A stretch of 64,000 bases of DNA from Schistosoma haematobium (taxonomy: Eukaryota; Platyhelminthes; Trematoda; Strigeidida; Schistosomatidae): assembly GCF_000699445.3 (NCBI RefSeq), contig NC_067198.1, forward strand, positions 27,787,536 through 27,851,535. The letters run 5' to 3'. A program made the translations under genes and the position numbers. The notes under the pieces are model-generated. The model saw nothing but the letters and a program-made list of their open reading frames with translations, had not been told where the DNA came from and did not search any database. This document shows positions 10,684-53,780 of the stretch, in pieces; position 1 is the stretch's first letter; every line of letters begins with the position of its first letter.

Positions 10684-10886
10684 CTAATGGTGACGATAAT
10701 GATAATAATGAAGATAAATTATTATCACCTTCCACAAACAATCCATCTTTATCACAAACCAGTTCAAAATATCAACAGAATACGGAACATACTAACGCTT
10801 TATCAACATTTGCCATGACATCTTATTTAAACACATATAGTGACTCACGCGCAATCGAGTTTAGTTCAATCAAAGTCTTTTGTTGA
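10451..10886 (+). CDS. Asp-rich tail exon of the membrane protein
   Basis: The acceptor CTTAACTTAG at 10450 is followed by a frame that joins in phase to the exon ending at 8498 (CA|T giving His). The product is polar (MPTLLIKKPNYSNEVDEIPE), then KASMKSSSFRQKVNVND, then an aspartate run encoded by a GAT/GAC microsatellite (about 10647-10685), then Ser/Asn/Gln-rich sequence to TGA at 10884. The Asp run probably varies in length between individuals. Whether translation ends here or the exon splices on near its end could not be decided. Confidence 0.45.
10647..10685 (+). repeat. (GAT)n trinucleotide microsatellite
   Basis: About 12 consecutive GAT units. In the gene frame they encode Asp, and in other frames they give spurious poly-Met and poly-Ser ORFs. 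Confidence 0.9.
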
Positions 10887-11407
10887 CCTATTTAATGGAC
10901 AAAGTCATCCATGACATAACAACTTGTTGTACTATCTTTATTATTATGCTTGTATGAAATACATATGCTTGAACATTGTTTAGCGCCTACGCATGTATTC
11001 ATTCTGCTAGCTTCATTATTAACTGCTTAATCTATTCGCTGACTCATCCATTTTCCTATACATATATATATGTGTACATTTGCACCCATTCACTACTACT
11101 ACTACTACTACAACTACTTGCTACTGCTACAATCGTAGTTCGCTTGCTCATTCATTTTGCCTCTCTGCTGTCTGGTCCGAATTATCTACTAAATAAACTG
11201 TAGTAGCTGCTTCTTTTTGCCTTCTGATTTCAAACATCGTTGAACATTATACGATAACGGTTCGAGGGTGATTAATTATCGAAGCACAGCCACTACACAC
11301 ACATCATAATCACAAAATATGTACTAAACATATGCTTCGAGCTCACAAAAGAAGTTCATCTTTTTTTAAACGATTATATAAATATGGTTAGATTATTAGA
11401 CATCCAA

Positions 11408-11583
11408 CAAGACAATGTGACACAAATAAATCTATAGTGAAACCAAGTATAGATTTACCTTTAATTTGTAAATATAATTCATCTTATTTGTCAGTTTGTT
11501 CATCAGCTACAACAAATTCCAGCAGTCATAAGTCCGAAACTATTTCACAACTATCAGAAAATAAGAAAAATTATTCTGATTGA
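11408..11583 (+). CDS. Candidate C-terminal exon, Ser-rich
   Basis: After TTATTAG, one frame reads HPTRQCDTNKSIVKPSIDLP, then LICKYNSSYLSVCSSATTNS, and ends NKKNYSD-TGA at 11581. The composition resembles the preceding tail exon. The same frame upstream (AHKRSSSFFKRLYKYG) ends at a TAG at 11387-11389. So either the exon starts after that stop or the frame is broken. I found no donor of matching phase in the 10451 exon. Confidence 0.25.
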
Positions 11584-12814
11584 AAATCATGTCGACAATC
11601 AGTCAGCTTATATTGCTTCGCGTTTATGGCGTAGTAATAATACTGATAGCGCTAGTGAGGTTTGCATGGAATATGTCAACTTTTTCAATTATTCACTGAT
11701 ATACTATTGTAGTATAAAATCTCTTCATTTCTATATCAAGAATATGTTAAATAAATTTGATTTGATCTCGTTTTAAAAAACTAACTATATAGTTATATTG
11801 ATATTACGTTTATTGAAAATTTCATCTATGCTGGGTTTGTGACGAAATTTCGATTTTCTTGGTTTCATTTATTTTTAAAACTTAGATTCAATAAACAGAG
11901 CTTTACAGTAATGAAAGTATATAAATACCTATAAACTAAGCCTCTATTGTTCAATATTATAGCTTGAATTAGTTATGTGACTGCTGATATAAAACACCAT
12001 CAAGTAATAGTGACTATACTCGTTAGGAGGTTAGTCAGTGATCTCATACACTATTTTATTCACACTAGTTTCTGTAGTCATACTTCAATAACTTCTATAC
12101 AGTGTTTGAGATTAGCATTTAACCGTACTAATCTAAATGAGAATACGTGACACGACAAAATGGAATCCAGATTTAAAGGAACTAAAAGTTCATTAAAAAA
12201 GGTGGAAATATTTTCAGCTTTTACGACATTCTAGTAAACAGTGAACGACTTTAATAAATAGTATATAATAATATACATCAGATAGATTGTTTTCAGTTAC
12301 AGGTATTTTCATCAACAGAATGACAAGATAATTGGTTAGCTAGTGATTATTTGCTAGGATATTATAAACATTACTAAGTTTAGAATTCGATAGTGGATGT
12401 CCCATGTCATGCAGTAAAGAACTTAAGCTATGGAGTATTGTTTTTGTAGATGTTCCAAAAGTTATCTTTAACAGTGACCGAGGATAGATTTCGGTGGACC
12501 GCCGGCGTATTTAGCAAGAAAGGGATAATTAGTACACATCTATTGAACCAATTAATCAGTGTAACTTATCCTTTAGAATGATTTAATATGACATCCTGGT
12601 CACAGTAAGATATGCAGTTGTTCGTGATATGAAAGGTATATCACTAGTAATAATTCCATCAGTAACCAAGATCCAACGATAGTAATATTCTAGAAAATAT
12701 GCACATAATCATCGAAAAATCTTTTAATACCCGACGTTTCTTAATAAGCTGTAACTGATATCCATTTTTAAGACAAACTGACCTAAATTATGTCTATTGA
12801 CACCAGAAACCGAT
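11584..12814. other. Intergenic between convergent genes, no gene recognised
   Basis: No convincing ORF, splice-bounded exon or full repeat. A segment near 12726-12745 (CCCGACGTTTCTTAATAAG) resembles the foldback repeats at 34.4 and 46.6 kb. Confidence 0.4.
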
Positions 12815-13115
12815 ACACGTTAGATCACCATTGAGAACCTGGTTACACTGGATGGCCGTTTCGTTCTAGTAAGGGATTCCTCGACAGTGCATACCCATGA
12901 TCTCGCACATGGGATTCAAACCAAAGGCCTTCGGTCCCATGCGCGATCGTTTAACCTCCAGACCGTTGGTCCGAGATCCGACGGTGTATAATTTCAACCA
13001 CTCCACAATGTTGTCCAATCGTCTTTCATTGACTTCGTTGATTAAATGCTTCAACTCCACTGATTGCGGCTTCTCACAAGGACTCCAAGAATCACCTCTT
13101 GAAACTACTCACTAG
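12815..13115 (-). mobile_element. Hammerhead SINE copy, near full length, broken ribozyme
   Basis: In minus orientation it has the 5' region, a tRNA-like region (accggtctggaggtta... on the minus strand), B-box-like GTTTGAATCCC, and then the ribozyme section. The core reads TCGAGGA instead of CTGAGGA, so C3 and U4 are altered. Stem II (ATCCC/TAGAAC) no longer pairs, and the cleavage site is ATC. A further SINE 3'-end piece lies at 13145-13195 (GTTGTGGAGATTG...GAAATCATGAGTTGA). Confidence 0.7.
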
Positions 13116-13647
13116 CAAGCAAATAATAATTATCAGTTATTAGTTGTGGAGATTGTCGAATTTTTATTGAAATCATGAGTTGAACAATATTCAATAACCA
13201 CAAAAAAAAAACTACTTAATTTATCATGATGTAGTTAACGCACAAATTTGATCATTACATAATTCATATGAATAAAACTATTCTAAACTATTTTGTTTAT
13301 GAATAGGAATTATTTCTTATTATGCAGAAATGATTGGAAGGTACATACGTTTATAGTGGAAATTATAAATGAATAAAATGAAAATAACTTTCTATTAATA
13401 GTTTATACTAATTTTCTAAGATTAATTATTAATAAACAAATAAATAAATAAATTTTTTTTATTGTTAATGAGAATAGTTATTGATAATCAATAATTGATT
13501 GAAACCTGTAAATAAAATCAATTTTGGTTGCACAAATCGTATCCAAACTGATGTATACAAATTTTTAATTATGATGAATTCATTAAAATGATTCATGAAA
13601 AATATTAAATATTGTCAATAATTTATTCATTGAATAAATGAATAAGT

Positions 13648-13653
13648 TTTATT
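13648..13653 (-). terminator. Polyadenylation signal candidate for the transporter gene
   Basis: AATAAA on the minus strand lies 15 nt after the stop codon, with a second AATAAA at 13622-13627. Which one is used is unknown. The region is very A/T-rich, so chance matches are expected. Confidence 0.35.
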
Positions 13654-13667
13654 AATTAAAATGGTAA

Positions 13668-44074
<30,407 letters not shown>

Positions 44075-44518
44075 TTACAACGAACATCTTAGTGTTCAAT
44101 AGAATTTCGACCATATTATTTATGTAGTACAATGTTAGAATAATTGTTGAATAGGTACCTCTTTACAGTTACAATCTATTTGATTATATGTTTGTTTTGA
44201 GATATTTGGTTACAGAAAGCAATTAGTTTAAATAAATATCGTTTTTTCTCTGTTTCTATATAAATCCTATAAACTTTAGATCACTTGAAATTTGATTCGT
44301 TAAAACTGTTGCAAAACATCCTATCGAATATACTTATATTTATGTTTTCAGGTGTACATCAGGAAAAAAATATACTAAACTCACAAACTAGAGTTTATGA
44401 CATGTAATTGTGTTTTTGTTGTGTTTCCGGTGATATATACAACATAAATTCACATTTACATAACCATGAGAACTTGAGCAAAATTAGTTGTTAAAACTTT
44501 GATCCTTTTCAAGAGTAT

Positions 44519-44548
44519 TAGTAGTAGTAATAATAATAATAATAATAA
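44519..44548 (+). repeat. (TAG/TAA)n microsatellite
   Basis: GTAGTAGTAATAATAATAAT tract, upstream of the transporter's first exon. Confidence 0.8.
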
Positions 44549-45109
44549 CAGGGCAGGGTATATATCTAGTTTTTACATGTTTTTTGTCATCGTTTCCATT
44601 GAAATCTCTTTCCTTTGAAATTCACTAAAAATACATGTTCTTTTTCAGCATTCTTAACAATAGAAATCATTCAGGGAAATATCAAATTATTACTTAAATA
44701 TTAATCTGTTTTCTTATTTTATATACCTGTATTATTGCGAATAAATTGATTCAGAAGAATTTGGAATTCTCTTAACATATTACATGTAATTTAGTGCATT
44801 GTTAGTTTTAATAGTTTACTACCATCAATAGATATTCTAAATATTTTTCGTAATATGTATAAAGCTAAAGACCCTTCTTAGTCATGTCCCGATCTGTAGA
44901 TAAATATTGTTTGTAGTCATATTTTTCTCATTAGGCTTGTATTTTGTTAAAAACATGATTATACTCAATTACATGTTGCAAAATCGATAATGTTAAAGCT
45001 CTGAACTACAATTTATTGATTCCTGGTCTTGAGAGATTTATATATCTTAGAAAATGCTCGTCAATAAATGACCAATCTTCGTGGATCTAAAGAGCTAGGT
45101 GAAACAATA

Positions 45110-45670
45110 GGTTCATGTTGAATTAGCCAAGCAGTGCCTCTAAATGCCCTGGTACGGCCGAGGGTGGGGAGAGTCATCGCCCCTCCTCGAAATGCTCTCA
45201 CATTGTCGCGCGTATACAACCACTGCTAAGGTAGTCCTATTCAGTGCCTTCTCGTTGAAGGGGCGCTGTTCACGAAATTGAGAGGACGAAAAGCGAATGT
45301 TTGGTGCTTTATTCGGGGTTGAAAAACCGTGATTCCAAACCAATGGTGCACATGGACTCCAGGATCCTAAGGAAACAAATGTCGTATAAACCTACTGCTG
45401 GTCAACTGCTACCATGACACTGCATCTCCTCTGCCTTGTGGATCAGACCTTTAGGTCGAAAGCTCCGGGCGTGGCCTCCCAAGAAAACCACGTGCTAATG
45501 TTTAGGCACCCGGGCAGTATCACAGTCCACACACAAATCAAGTGAATTGTGTCGTGCACATGTATTCGGTGCCCCTTTGTACTAATATTTATGTGTTCAA
45601 ATAAATAACCACTCAGTAGAATTTTCCCCTTACACAGTGGTGCCCTAGTCAACTTCAAGTGTAGGATGAT
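45110..45670 (+). repeat. GC-enriched dispersed-repeat block, possible LTR retrotransposon remnant
   Basis: Composition shifts sharply from AT-rich flanks to GC-rich sequence (CTGGTACGGCCGAGGGTGGG). It contains AAATAAATAACC near 45600 and ends CACAGTGGTGCCCTAGTCAA, which could be an LTR end plus a TGG-type primer-binding site. No internal coding region is attached and no second LTR is seen, so a solo LTR is possible. The open frames here (for example 45140-45343) are not credible proteins. Confidence 0.4.
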
Positions 45671-46139
45671 GACAAAGAAGTCATATAGATCAGTTGTTAC
45701 AGTACCATAGAATAATGATTTATAAGAACTATGTCTATAATATCAGTCTTGATTTCAAGATTTATCTATCCTTTCTTCCCCAAATGTATTCGTATTTGAA
45801 CAGCTCTTAAATTTATTATTTTAAAGATCACTAAACAGTATTCAAAAACAAAGAATATTTGAGAGAAGTTATTTCAGTAACTTCCTCATCAAACTCCACA
45901 TTTAAAAATCCATAATTATTCTATTTTAATGGTCAAATTAAGGTAAACATAGTTAAGTAAAACAGACATTGTTACATGTTAAAATAGTTAACTTTCACAT
46001 CAATCACTATCCGAATAAGTTCAGTGTGCCTCATTTGTGAATTTGAAAGTTCATCCTAGAAATGGATAGAAAGGTTCATTATAATTAGTAGAGTTACAAA
46101 CAATATTTTAAAGTAATTAATGTGAATAAAATTCATGAT

Positions 46140-46400
46140 AGCGTGGTGTGTGCTACTAATGAGGACAGATATAAGTAGTATGTAGCAGGAATTGGAAGTG
46201 GGATGATTACCAGGAGAAGACTGAGATATAAAGAAGAGGAAAGAAAACAGTGAGCAATTGGAATAACAACAAAATTTAAAGAGTGGTGGAATATGTTAAG
46301 AATGCGTCAAGGAAAATGTGAAAATGATGTACTCAGTGTACGATTTCCATGGGTGATTTTGGAATCCCCCTCCATGTATTCGTTCAATGTAATAGGAGAT
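46140..46400 (+). repeat. Dispersed repeat, copy 1 of 2
   Basis: GTGGTGTGTGCTACTAATGA, then ATAAGTAGTATGTAGC and a purine-rich region resemble 49390-49570 (GTGTTGTGTGCTACTTATAT, then ATAAGTAGTATATAACG) in the same order. The family is not recognised. A foldback-type repeat (ACGTTTCGTCC...TTCTTCAGAGTAA...GAAACGTCGG) lies next to it at 46563-46690. Confidence 0.4.
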
Positions 46401-47524
46401 ATAACGGGTTAAATAGAATATATCTAGTAATAATAAAGTCGTGTGAATATGATAAAAGAAAAATGATTTCATGTTTATGAATATTCGTTTGACAGAAATT
46501 AGGCGCCGAGTATAGAAAAGACGTTATTTGTAAAAAGTCATATTTGAAAAAATCTTAGAGAAAGGAAGTTAAATAATTCTAACGTTTCGTCCAGCAACCT
46601 AGTCTTGACTTCTTCAGAGTAATAATCAAAAATATCAAAGCAACATAAAAATCCTGAATGAAACGTCGGAATTAATTAGATCTCAATCGCTGTGGTTATT
46701 TCAACTATAATTTACACAAAAATGTTGTCAGGTTAATTGTAATAAGAAATATTTACGTGAATTGATTTAGGTGAATATGCACATCAAGAATGGAGAAGGG
46801 CAGAGATAAACGTAATAAAGAATGGGGAGAGTAAGACGAGGGTATATAGTAAACACTTTACCTATGGAGTGACCCAATAATGAACCGATGTGAACATCAA
46901 AGATGAATATACCTCTTGCTAAAGTTGGATTCATCCGTGTAGATGATCCATACTCTTACTCTCTTAGGTAGGTTTTTCAGGACTTGATACAAAATGAAAG
47001 ATGCTTCATCTGCTTTAATGCCGAGTTTACTTGTGTGAATGAGAAAGTAAGAAATATTTATGGATTAAACAGCGCTTTTTCCTACTATTCTCAGTAAATA
47101 TTCATCGGGACTTAAGGTAAGGCCCTGTGAGTACGCCTTAAGTCGGTGAGTACACATCAGTAACCCAAAAATCGGTATTCTAACCTTGATTATTTGTATA
47201 AGTACTGGTTTCTTTGAGCGACGTGAACAATTCTTTCAATTAATCATACAATAAGACATGTTAAAATATTACACATTATGGTCCCTTTAAACTCAAATCT
47301 CAGATTAAAGCTCTTCTTACTTACAATGTCCCTTTGTGCCCATTATTTCGGTTCGGCCGAATACATTTCAGTGAAATTTGCTAAATATTCGTTATTTAGT
47401 GGTATATACTTTAATTTATCTATTTCATCTACAGAATCAACAGAACATGATAGTCTGATCCTGTGACTGCAATATTTGATTAAATTCGTTTTGTACTGAA
47501 TAGATGTGAAAGTGTGGTAGTTAA

Positions 47525-49010
47525 TTCATTTTTATGAACCCGTCTATCATTCTGAATGAGACATTCAGGAAATATAGACTGTTTCTGTGTCCCTCTTCTC
47601 AAATAAATTTAATGGCAGAATGAATACTAATAAAGTTCTTCAATAGCTCTTGTTTACTGACACCACTGTAGTGTACAATGAACATATTATCAATGTACTG
47701 ACTAAAGTATCCAAGTTTACTCAGTTTGTCATGTAATAGTCCATTTTCTAATTTAGGTAAAATGATATCATCTAGTAGTAAACCGAAAAGAGATCCTATT
47801 ACGATTCTGTTTATCAGTCTATACATTTGATTGTTAATAGTAAAATGAATATTTTGATAATGCTTCTTTCATTTTATCTATATGTATCAGTACACTTATT
47901 TCGCTTCCTATAAATTGCAGGCATATGTAATCGATAGTTTCTATTAGTGAAATATTTGAAAATAAGGACTCCATGTCCAGCAACAAAATTATTTTATCGA
48001 ATAGGCTCACTTATTTGTAGTATCTGCGTGTCTCAAATAAATACTTAACACTGTATTTTACTTAGCTTCACTGCAATAATTCTGGCAATTTCATCGGCCA
48101 TCACATTGTAAGTTTAACTTATCGAGGATTGGGTGTAATGGTATCCACAGTTTGTAAATTTTTGATAAACCATGAAATTGATGACTATCGTTTATATATA
48201 GTGTAATCATATCGTATTTAGTCGATGAGTTATTTTATTATGCTTTAATAATTTCATAATCATAGTTAGTTGATGTTCTCTCTTTTTCTGTACGCCTAGA
48301 GGTGCACCTAAATTTTGAAATTCTATTTAATTTTCACTGGTTTGGATTATTCCGTTGTCTTTCTATTGACTGGGATTTGATCAACTCAACTGACGAGTTC
48401 CGAATAGGACAATAAGCGCGTTTTGGTTTTAACTCCTAGCGACATTCCATCTTTGTAGGTACGTGAATCCCCAAAATAAGTGATTCTGCAAGCCTTCGAC
48501 ATCGATACCGTCCTCACGAGTTTTACTGAATACACCTTTCGCTGAATGTGCTCGGTCAGTCACCCACACCAAATCATGATTTGGTAAATCGTGTTGCGCA
48601 TCTCCTACAATAACTAATCAGCTTAGATCACATACTTCTAGACAAATTGAGCATTTTCCAATTATATTTTCGAATGCCTTCATTCCTGACTTCTAGTTTG
48701 ACTGGGTTTGAAGTCCTTAATTAAGAAGGCGTTGTCAAGCACGGAATATCCGCGACATCTTCAAATCTGTTATGCATAAACTTGAAACTTAAGTTGTTTA
48801 TCCAGTAGAAGGTTTATCTTACCTATGTATTTATTCTTGCTTAGGATTACAACATCCAAATCTTTTTTCATTCTGGTGATTCTTAAGTCCTTTTCAAATT
48901 TGAATTTTTAATGGTTTCATATAGCTTGCTAATCAGTATGCGTTTTTTGTGATGCCCGTTGGTCTTAAACTAGTTACAACAGTCAGTCAATTTAGTCCTA
49001 AATCTTTCTA
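47525..49010 (-). pseudogene. Penelope-like element reverse transcriptase, degenerate
   Basis: Minus-strand frames show the PLE RT in order: KDLRITRMKKDLDVVILSKN (start near 48900), a YQKFTNCGYHYTQSS-type segment (48180-48100), KIILLLDMESLFSNISLIET (47995-47930), YRLINRIVIGSLFGLLLDD (47826 on), YFSQYIDNMFIVHYSG (catalytic YVDD is YIDN), then NSLYFLNVSFRMIDGFIK. Each block has a counterpart in the better PLE at 61 kb. Numerous stops and frameshifts make it inactive. It is interrupted near 48390 by a hammerhead-like sequence. Confidence 0.75.
48381..48425 (+). repeat. Smα-type hammerhead remnant inside PLE
   Basis: ATCAACTCAA, CTGACGA (48390-48396, intact), GTTCCGAATAGGAC (stem II GTTC/GGAC region), and then AATAAGCGCG, where active copies have GAAACGCGC. 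The GAAA box is lost. Confidence 0.5.
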
Positions 49011-49389
49011 ATTTACACCTTGATGAACCTATCAAATCTCGTGTCTCCTAAACTAGGTTCTCAAATCGTATATCTGTTCTCAAGTCTCAGTATGCAACGG
49101 AAATTTTGGACCTAGAAATAACACTTCTTATTGAGTTCTCTCTCATCTGACAGTGGAAAAATGAAGCACATATAGGTTCTGGTCGTTAAGGTAAACAAAC
49201 TCAACTGTTTATTTATTTAGTTCTTTAGTTAATTGAATTCCTTTCTTGCTTGCCCCTGTCTTTTCCGTACTTCTTATATATCTTTCATAAACAAGTAATT
49301 TAGACTCTTAAGGAGATGGTCAATCACAGTGTTATAATGTTCAGACTTATTGACCGATAATGAGCTGACTAACTTAGTTACTGGACATG

Positions 49390-49570
49390 TGTTGTGTGCT
49401 ACTTATATTGACATAAGTAGTATATAACGCGAGTCAGGAATATAATATCTGGCAGCAGAAGATTGATAAGATCAAGAAGGGCAGAACGGAAATAGAAAGC
49501 AATTCGTATGGAAATGCAGGAACGATGAAATCTGAAACAACTAATGAACATTTTGCGAAATAAGTATTAG
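49390..49570 (+). repeat. Dispersed repeat, copy 2 of 2
   Basis: Related to 46140-46400. See that entry for the shared blocks. An antisense ORF across it is not credible. Confidence 0.4.
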
Positions 49571-50557
49571 AGTACGGTTTTTCTATTTCACCAAGTATGT
49601 TCTTCCTAACTCTAACCCTCACTTTAATATATTCATACAATGCAAAACTATAATTCACCGTTGGTGATCAGTTTTAACAGAAAAAGGACTAAGATAATTG
49701 TGGTACGTAGGTGAGAAACAAGTTATTAGCTGACTACGATTTATAAACGGCACAGCGTACTATGACGATTAATTATTAAATTAAAAACCTACTATTCAAA
49801 TAATGTAGAAACACCATAGACTAATTGTTTAATAAAGAAATTGTACAGAACTATTCCTCTAAATGTTCACTTTTTTATTTCTTCGTCTATTCCATATATA
49901 GTTTACTCATACTTATCTAATGAAATCATACTGAAAACGTTTGACAAGAGAGCTTATTCCATGTAGCAACAAGGCAACACTCAAGATAATTTAATGACTT
50001 AAACAACTTATCTATTATTCTTTTTTAGTCCTTGATTTAATGCCCATGAATGACTTGGAGCTAGGATTTCTCACATCCCCTTTGAACCCTTCTTAGTCAT
50101 GAATTGTGTTCAGTTTTTTGAATGTTTTCTTTCCTAGTCCCCATTTGAATTCAATAATTAGGACTATTCAGAAAAAGAGTAACTAATTTGTAGCGACCTT
50201 ATGTCTTTATTCCTTTTTTGAAGTAATTAAATATTGATAACCTATTTATCGAATAATATTCTTAGTATATAATTGAATTATGAGTAAGTCAATTGTGAAG
50301 AATTTACTTCCAGTTAGTTCAAAATAAACATTGTACCAATTTTTTATGTAGTACGAGAGCTATTCTGATTAGTCATAGGCAACTATTAAATAAGCACAAC
50401 ATAATATAATTGAATTGCAATGGTGCTAAGGTCTAGATTCGTGTGGAAATAACTTATGCTTCATGTTTAACTCTCAAAATTCACTCTTTGATAACTAAAA
50501 TAAGAACAAAAAGAATCAACAATAGTTTCTTTTCAACAAGGGTAAATTTCATTTGTA

Positions 50558-50560
<3 letters not shown>

Positions 50561-50601
<41 letters not shown>
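50561..50601. repeat. (TA)n microsatellite
   Basis: About 20 uninterrupted TA units, self-complementary. A pyrimidine-rich region follows (50630-50860). Confidence 0.95.
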
Positions 50602-50604
<3 letters not shown>

Positions 50605-51329
50605 TTGTCGCATACATTATGACCTTTTCTTTCAAGATTATTCGATCAGCTTCCGTTTGTTGTCGTTTATTTGACTTTTTTATCATTTTTTTCTTGTTCG
50701 TTCATCCATTTGTTCTTTCCTACTTGTCCCACCCTTATCTCCATCGTATCTCTATTCAACTTATTATTCTCTTTTAATAACATTATCATGTCATAATTGT
50801 CATCCTTTTTCCTTTCTTCATTTTTCCTTGTTTCTGTTGTTGGAAGAGCATCCTTTTATTTACTTATCTATTCCTCACTAGTGAACCATGATAAAAATAA
50901 ATAAGAGTAAATGTAGAGAAAAAGAAAATCTCTTCAAATTTATAGTATCTTTTTTCGTCCTTTTTTGTTTTCATACTAAAGATAAGATAATTTGATAAAA
51001 CTGTCATGTATTTCAAGTAATAAACAGATAAACAGACGGGTGAACAACAATGAGAAACCTTGTAAATTGGAATAAAAACAATTGTATTGTGCATTGAAGA
51101 ATGTAACTAAGGTGTTTTACATTAGCAAACTTCTCTTAAATAATTTCATTCTCCATATGTTAAAGACTTGATCAACTAAATGGCTCGTTCAATGTTACGC
51201 TCATGATTCATCGGTAATATTACCCATGTAACATGCAATTTTTTTGTGTAAGGTATTGGGTGAGATCGCTAGACTTAAAGGTTTGCATTATGGATCATTC
51301 AAGTTAAATGTGTAAATTACTGGATGATG

Positions 51330-51500
51330 GTTCTATGGTCTAAAGGTTAAACACCTGTTCTAAAACCTGAAGCATCCAAGGTTAGGGATGTAAACTCCAA
51401 GTTTCATACTAGAAGGAACCAGCTATCCAGTGCTTCCTTTTTTCCAATAGTTGTTTAGCTATGATCAATCCGTGATGAAAATTACAAAAGATCTTTTACA
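51330..51500 (+). repeat. Degenerate hammerhead SINE
   Basis: It holds a tRNA-like region (TTCTATGGTCTAAAGGTTAA), then TACTAGAAGGAACC...TATCCAGTGCTTCC and TTGTTTAGCTATGATCAATC. The order matches the SINE, but the ribozyme boxes are lost. Confidence 0.55.
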
Positions 51501-51991
51501 TTTCTCGCTCTTACACTTCAACACTCAGTGGTAATAACTAACTGATAGAATAACTATTGCAGACGTTTTATGTAACATTATTTCTAATTATTTAATTTGT
51601 TTTATCGCTTATAATTCCATTTCGCATAACAAGTTCGTTTATTTTACTGCTTAATAACCTAACTTTGACTTTTTCGCATGTTTCTGTTTACAGAGGAGGC
51701 ATTTTGATGCTTAGAGACTGAATGAAAGAAGAAAAAGAGTATGGTGTAATCTAAAAGCTTCATCATCGCATAAAATACATCTAAATTTTAGACTGAAAAT
51801 GGTCATTACATAAACGTAAATTTAAAATAGTTTGTTAACCTAAGCTACCAATTGTAAAAGTAAGTTTTTGAACACTTATTAACAATAATTTTTAACTCTT
51901 CAATCAATCTAATGTATAATAAATAAACTTTAAAATCTTACGGTCTCTTGTTTATTCATTTGTCTTGATTAAAAGATCAATTATTAGTACG

Positions 51992-52345
51992 GGGTTGTGG
52001 AGATTATTATGTTTTTGATTGAGATCATGAACTGATTGATGGTAGACCACCATTGAAAACCTGGAAGCACTGAACGGCCGTTTCATCTTATTGTGGGGCT
52101 CCTCAGCAGTGTGCATCCACGAAACAGCGGGATTCGAACCCGACGCCTTCGGTCTCCTGCGAAAACGCTCAACCTCTAGACCACTGAGCCGGCATCTAAA
52201 AGTGTTAATATCTAACCTCAACGAATCCACAAAATTGCGTAACCATCTTCCATTGTACTGAGATAGATACCGGTCTCTACCTGACATGGATTTGCTCCAT
52301 CGGTCACGACTTCTCACTAGAACTCCGAGAATTCCCTCAAGAAGC
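51992..52345 (-). mobile_element. Full-length hammerhead SINE
   Basis: In minus orientation it has the 5' part (TAGCTTCTTGAGGGAATTCT), a tRNA-like region (GGCTCAGTGGTCTAGAGGTT), a B box (GGGTTCGAATCCC), and a ribozyme with intact CTGAGGA and GAAA. Stem II (GCCCCA/TAAGAT) is largely unpaired, and the cleavage site is GTT, still a permitted NUH triplet. It ends AATCTCCACAACCCCG. Good B box and full length make it the best reference copy for the family here. Confidence 0.85.
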
Positions 52346-52999
52346 TAGTCACTAGTGAGCACATGGATAAGTGAAAACAATAATAATAATAAATTTATCA
52401 ATACTATTAACTACCTTGTTAGGTATGGTTCTAACTGTTCATTGTAAAACATTTATATTAATGTAAATCTATATTGATTAACTAATTAGAAACATTTAAT
52501 TAATTTTCGCCTTTAAATTCCTGAATGAAAATATTTAATAAATATTTTCATCGAACTTTTGAACTAATGGAAGTATTTAAATGGTAATTAGACGCTAAAT
52601 CATACAAATATTGAGTGGACCTAGCATATATCCTTCAGCTATAAATGTTTGGAAGACTTATAATTGTGTTTCTTAAAATTGTGTAGTTAAATTCATTACT
52701 GACAAACACTATGATAGTTGTAATTCATTCTTCATATGAATAATCATTACATTTGTAATATTAACAATCGTATAATCTATTTATAAATACTTTAAAGTTT
52801 GTCCCTAACCATGAAATTGTCGAACAAACAGTCATAATTGTGAATTTCCTATTGCCAGACAAATTCTTTCCAATGTAAAACATAGGAAGTAAATATTCCG
52901 GATAATTTATAGGTGTCAGAAATGATAACAATAATAACCCGGGTTCCTCCTTCACTTTGTCAGAAAAATCCGACTCAGAGCCTACATGTGGAGCTACTG

Positions 53000-53780
53000 A
53001 TTAGTGAGAGCAACGTTGAAAGCTGATTCCGGCGGTCGGCAAAGATCCACCACTCTTATTATGAACTTGGATTGCGCGGAGTTTACTCTTCAAGGCCTTT
53101 ACAGTAGTGACATGCAGCCCTACGTGTATGCTTATTTATATGAATTTCATGATTCTCGGCCTGTATAGTTTATGTGTGCAGACATGCGCGAGTTAATTCG
53201 CACAAGGAACGCAAGATGAGGAAATTTCTGCCCTATGTCGAATAAAATCAGCGGTCTAAACCATCAGGTCGAAGATAACATAAAAAGACATGGTAGCAGA
53301 TGCTGGGGAGAGGTGACTATCAGCTTTCCTCGAGAGAATACTTATGCCTATGTATATGTCATGAAGTGTTTTAACGAAAGTCTTTGTGCCAGTGGTATAC
53401 ATATATTGTGTAAGAGATGGCCAACTGTAGCTCCTTACGTTCGTAGGGAGCGGTAACTATATACTCTCCCAGGTGGGTGAATATACATATATATATGCTA
53501 TGGGACACATGAGTGAAAACTTGTCTCTTACTGGTGCACATGTAACGTATATTTTCTCACAGGGTAAGTATACCTGTGTGTATGCCAAGGGTGAAAACTT
53601 ATGTGTTACCGTTATTCATGTTGACTACGTTTGCCCTTGGTGAGACGCCTGAGCTCCAACATCCGGAGATCCCAACAATTTCCCCTAGAAATCCGTCGGC
53701 TCAGTGGGTTTGTGAGCGTCGAAAGGCTGATTTTAGTCCATATGAGCCAATCGGCTTTACCAAGTGAAGCTTTATAAACT
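53000..53780 (+). repeat. GC-enriched repeat-like block, unassigned
   Basis: Composition and texture (GATTCCGGCGGTCGGCAAAG, CATATATATATGCTATGGGA, GCCTGAGCTCCAACATCCGG) differ from the flanks and resemble retroelement-derived DNA. Short ORFs at 53235 and 53576 have no recognisable domain. Confidence 0.35.

Noticed and set aside
10556..10818. Poly-Met and poly-Ser ORFs
   Set aside because: Out-of-frame readings of the (GAT)n microsatellite inside the Asp-coding exon.
50864..51094. 76-residue minus-strand ORF
   Set aside because: It lies in AT-rich sequence next to a (TA)n tract, with no domain or splice context. It is probably chance.
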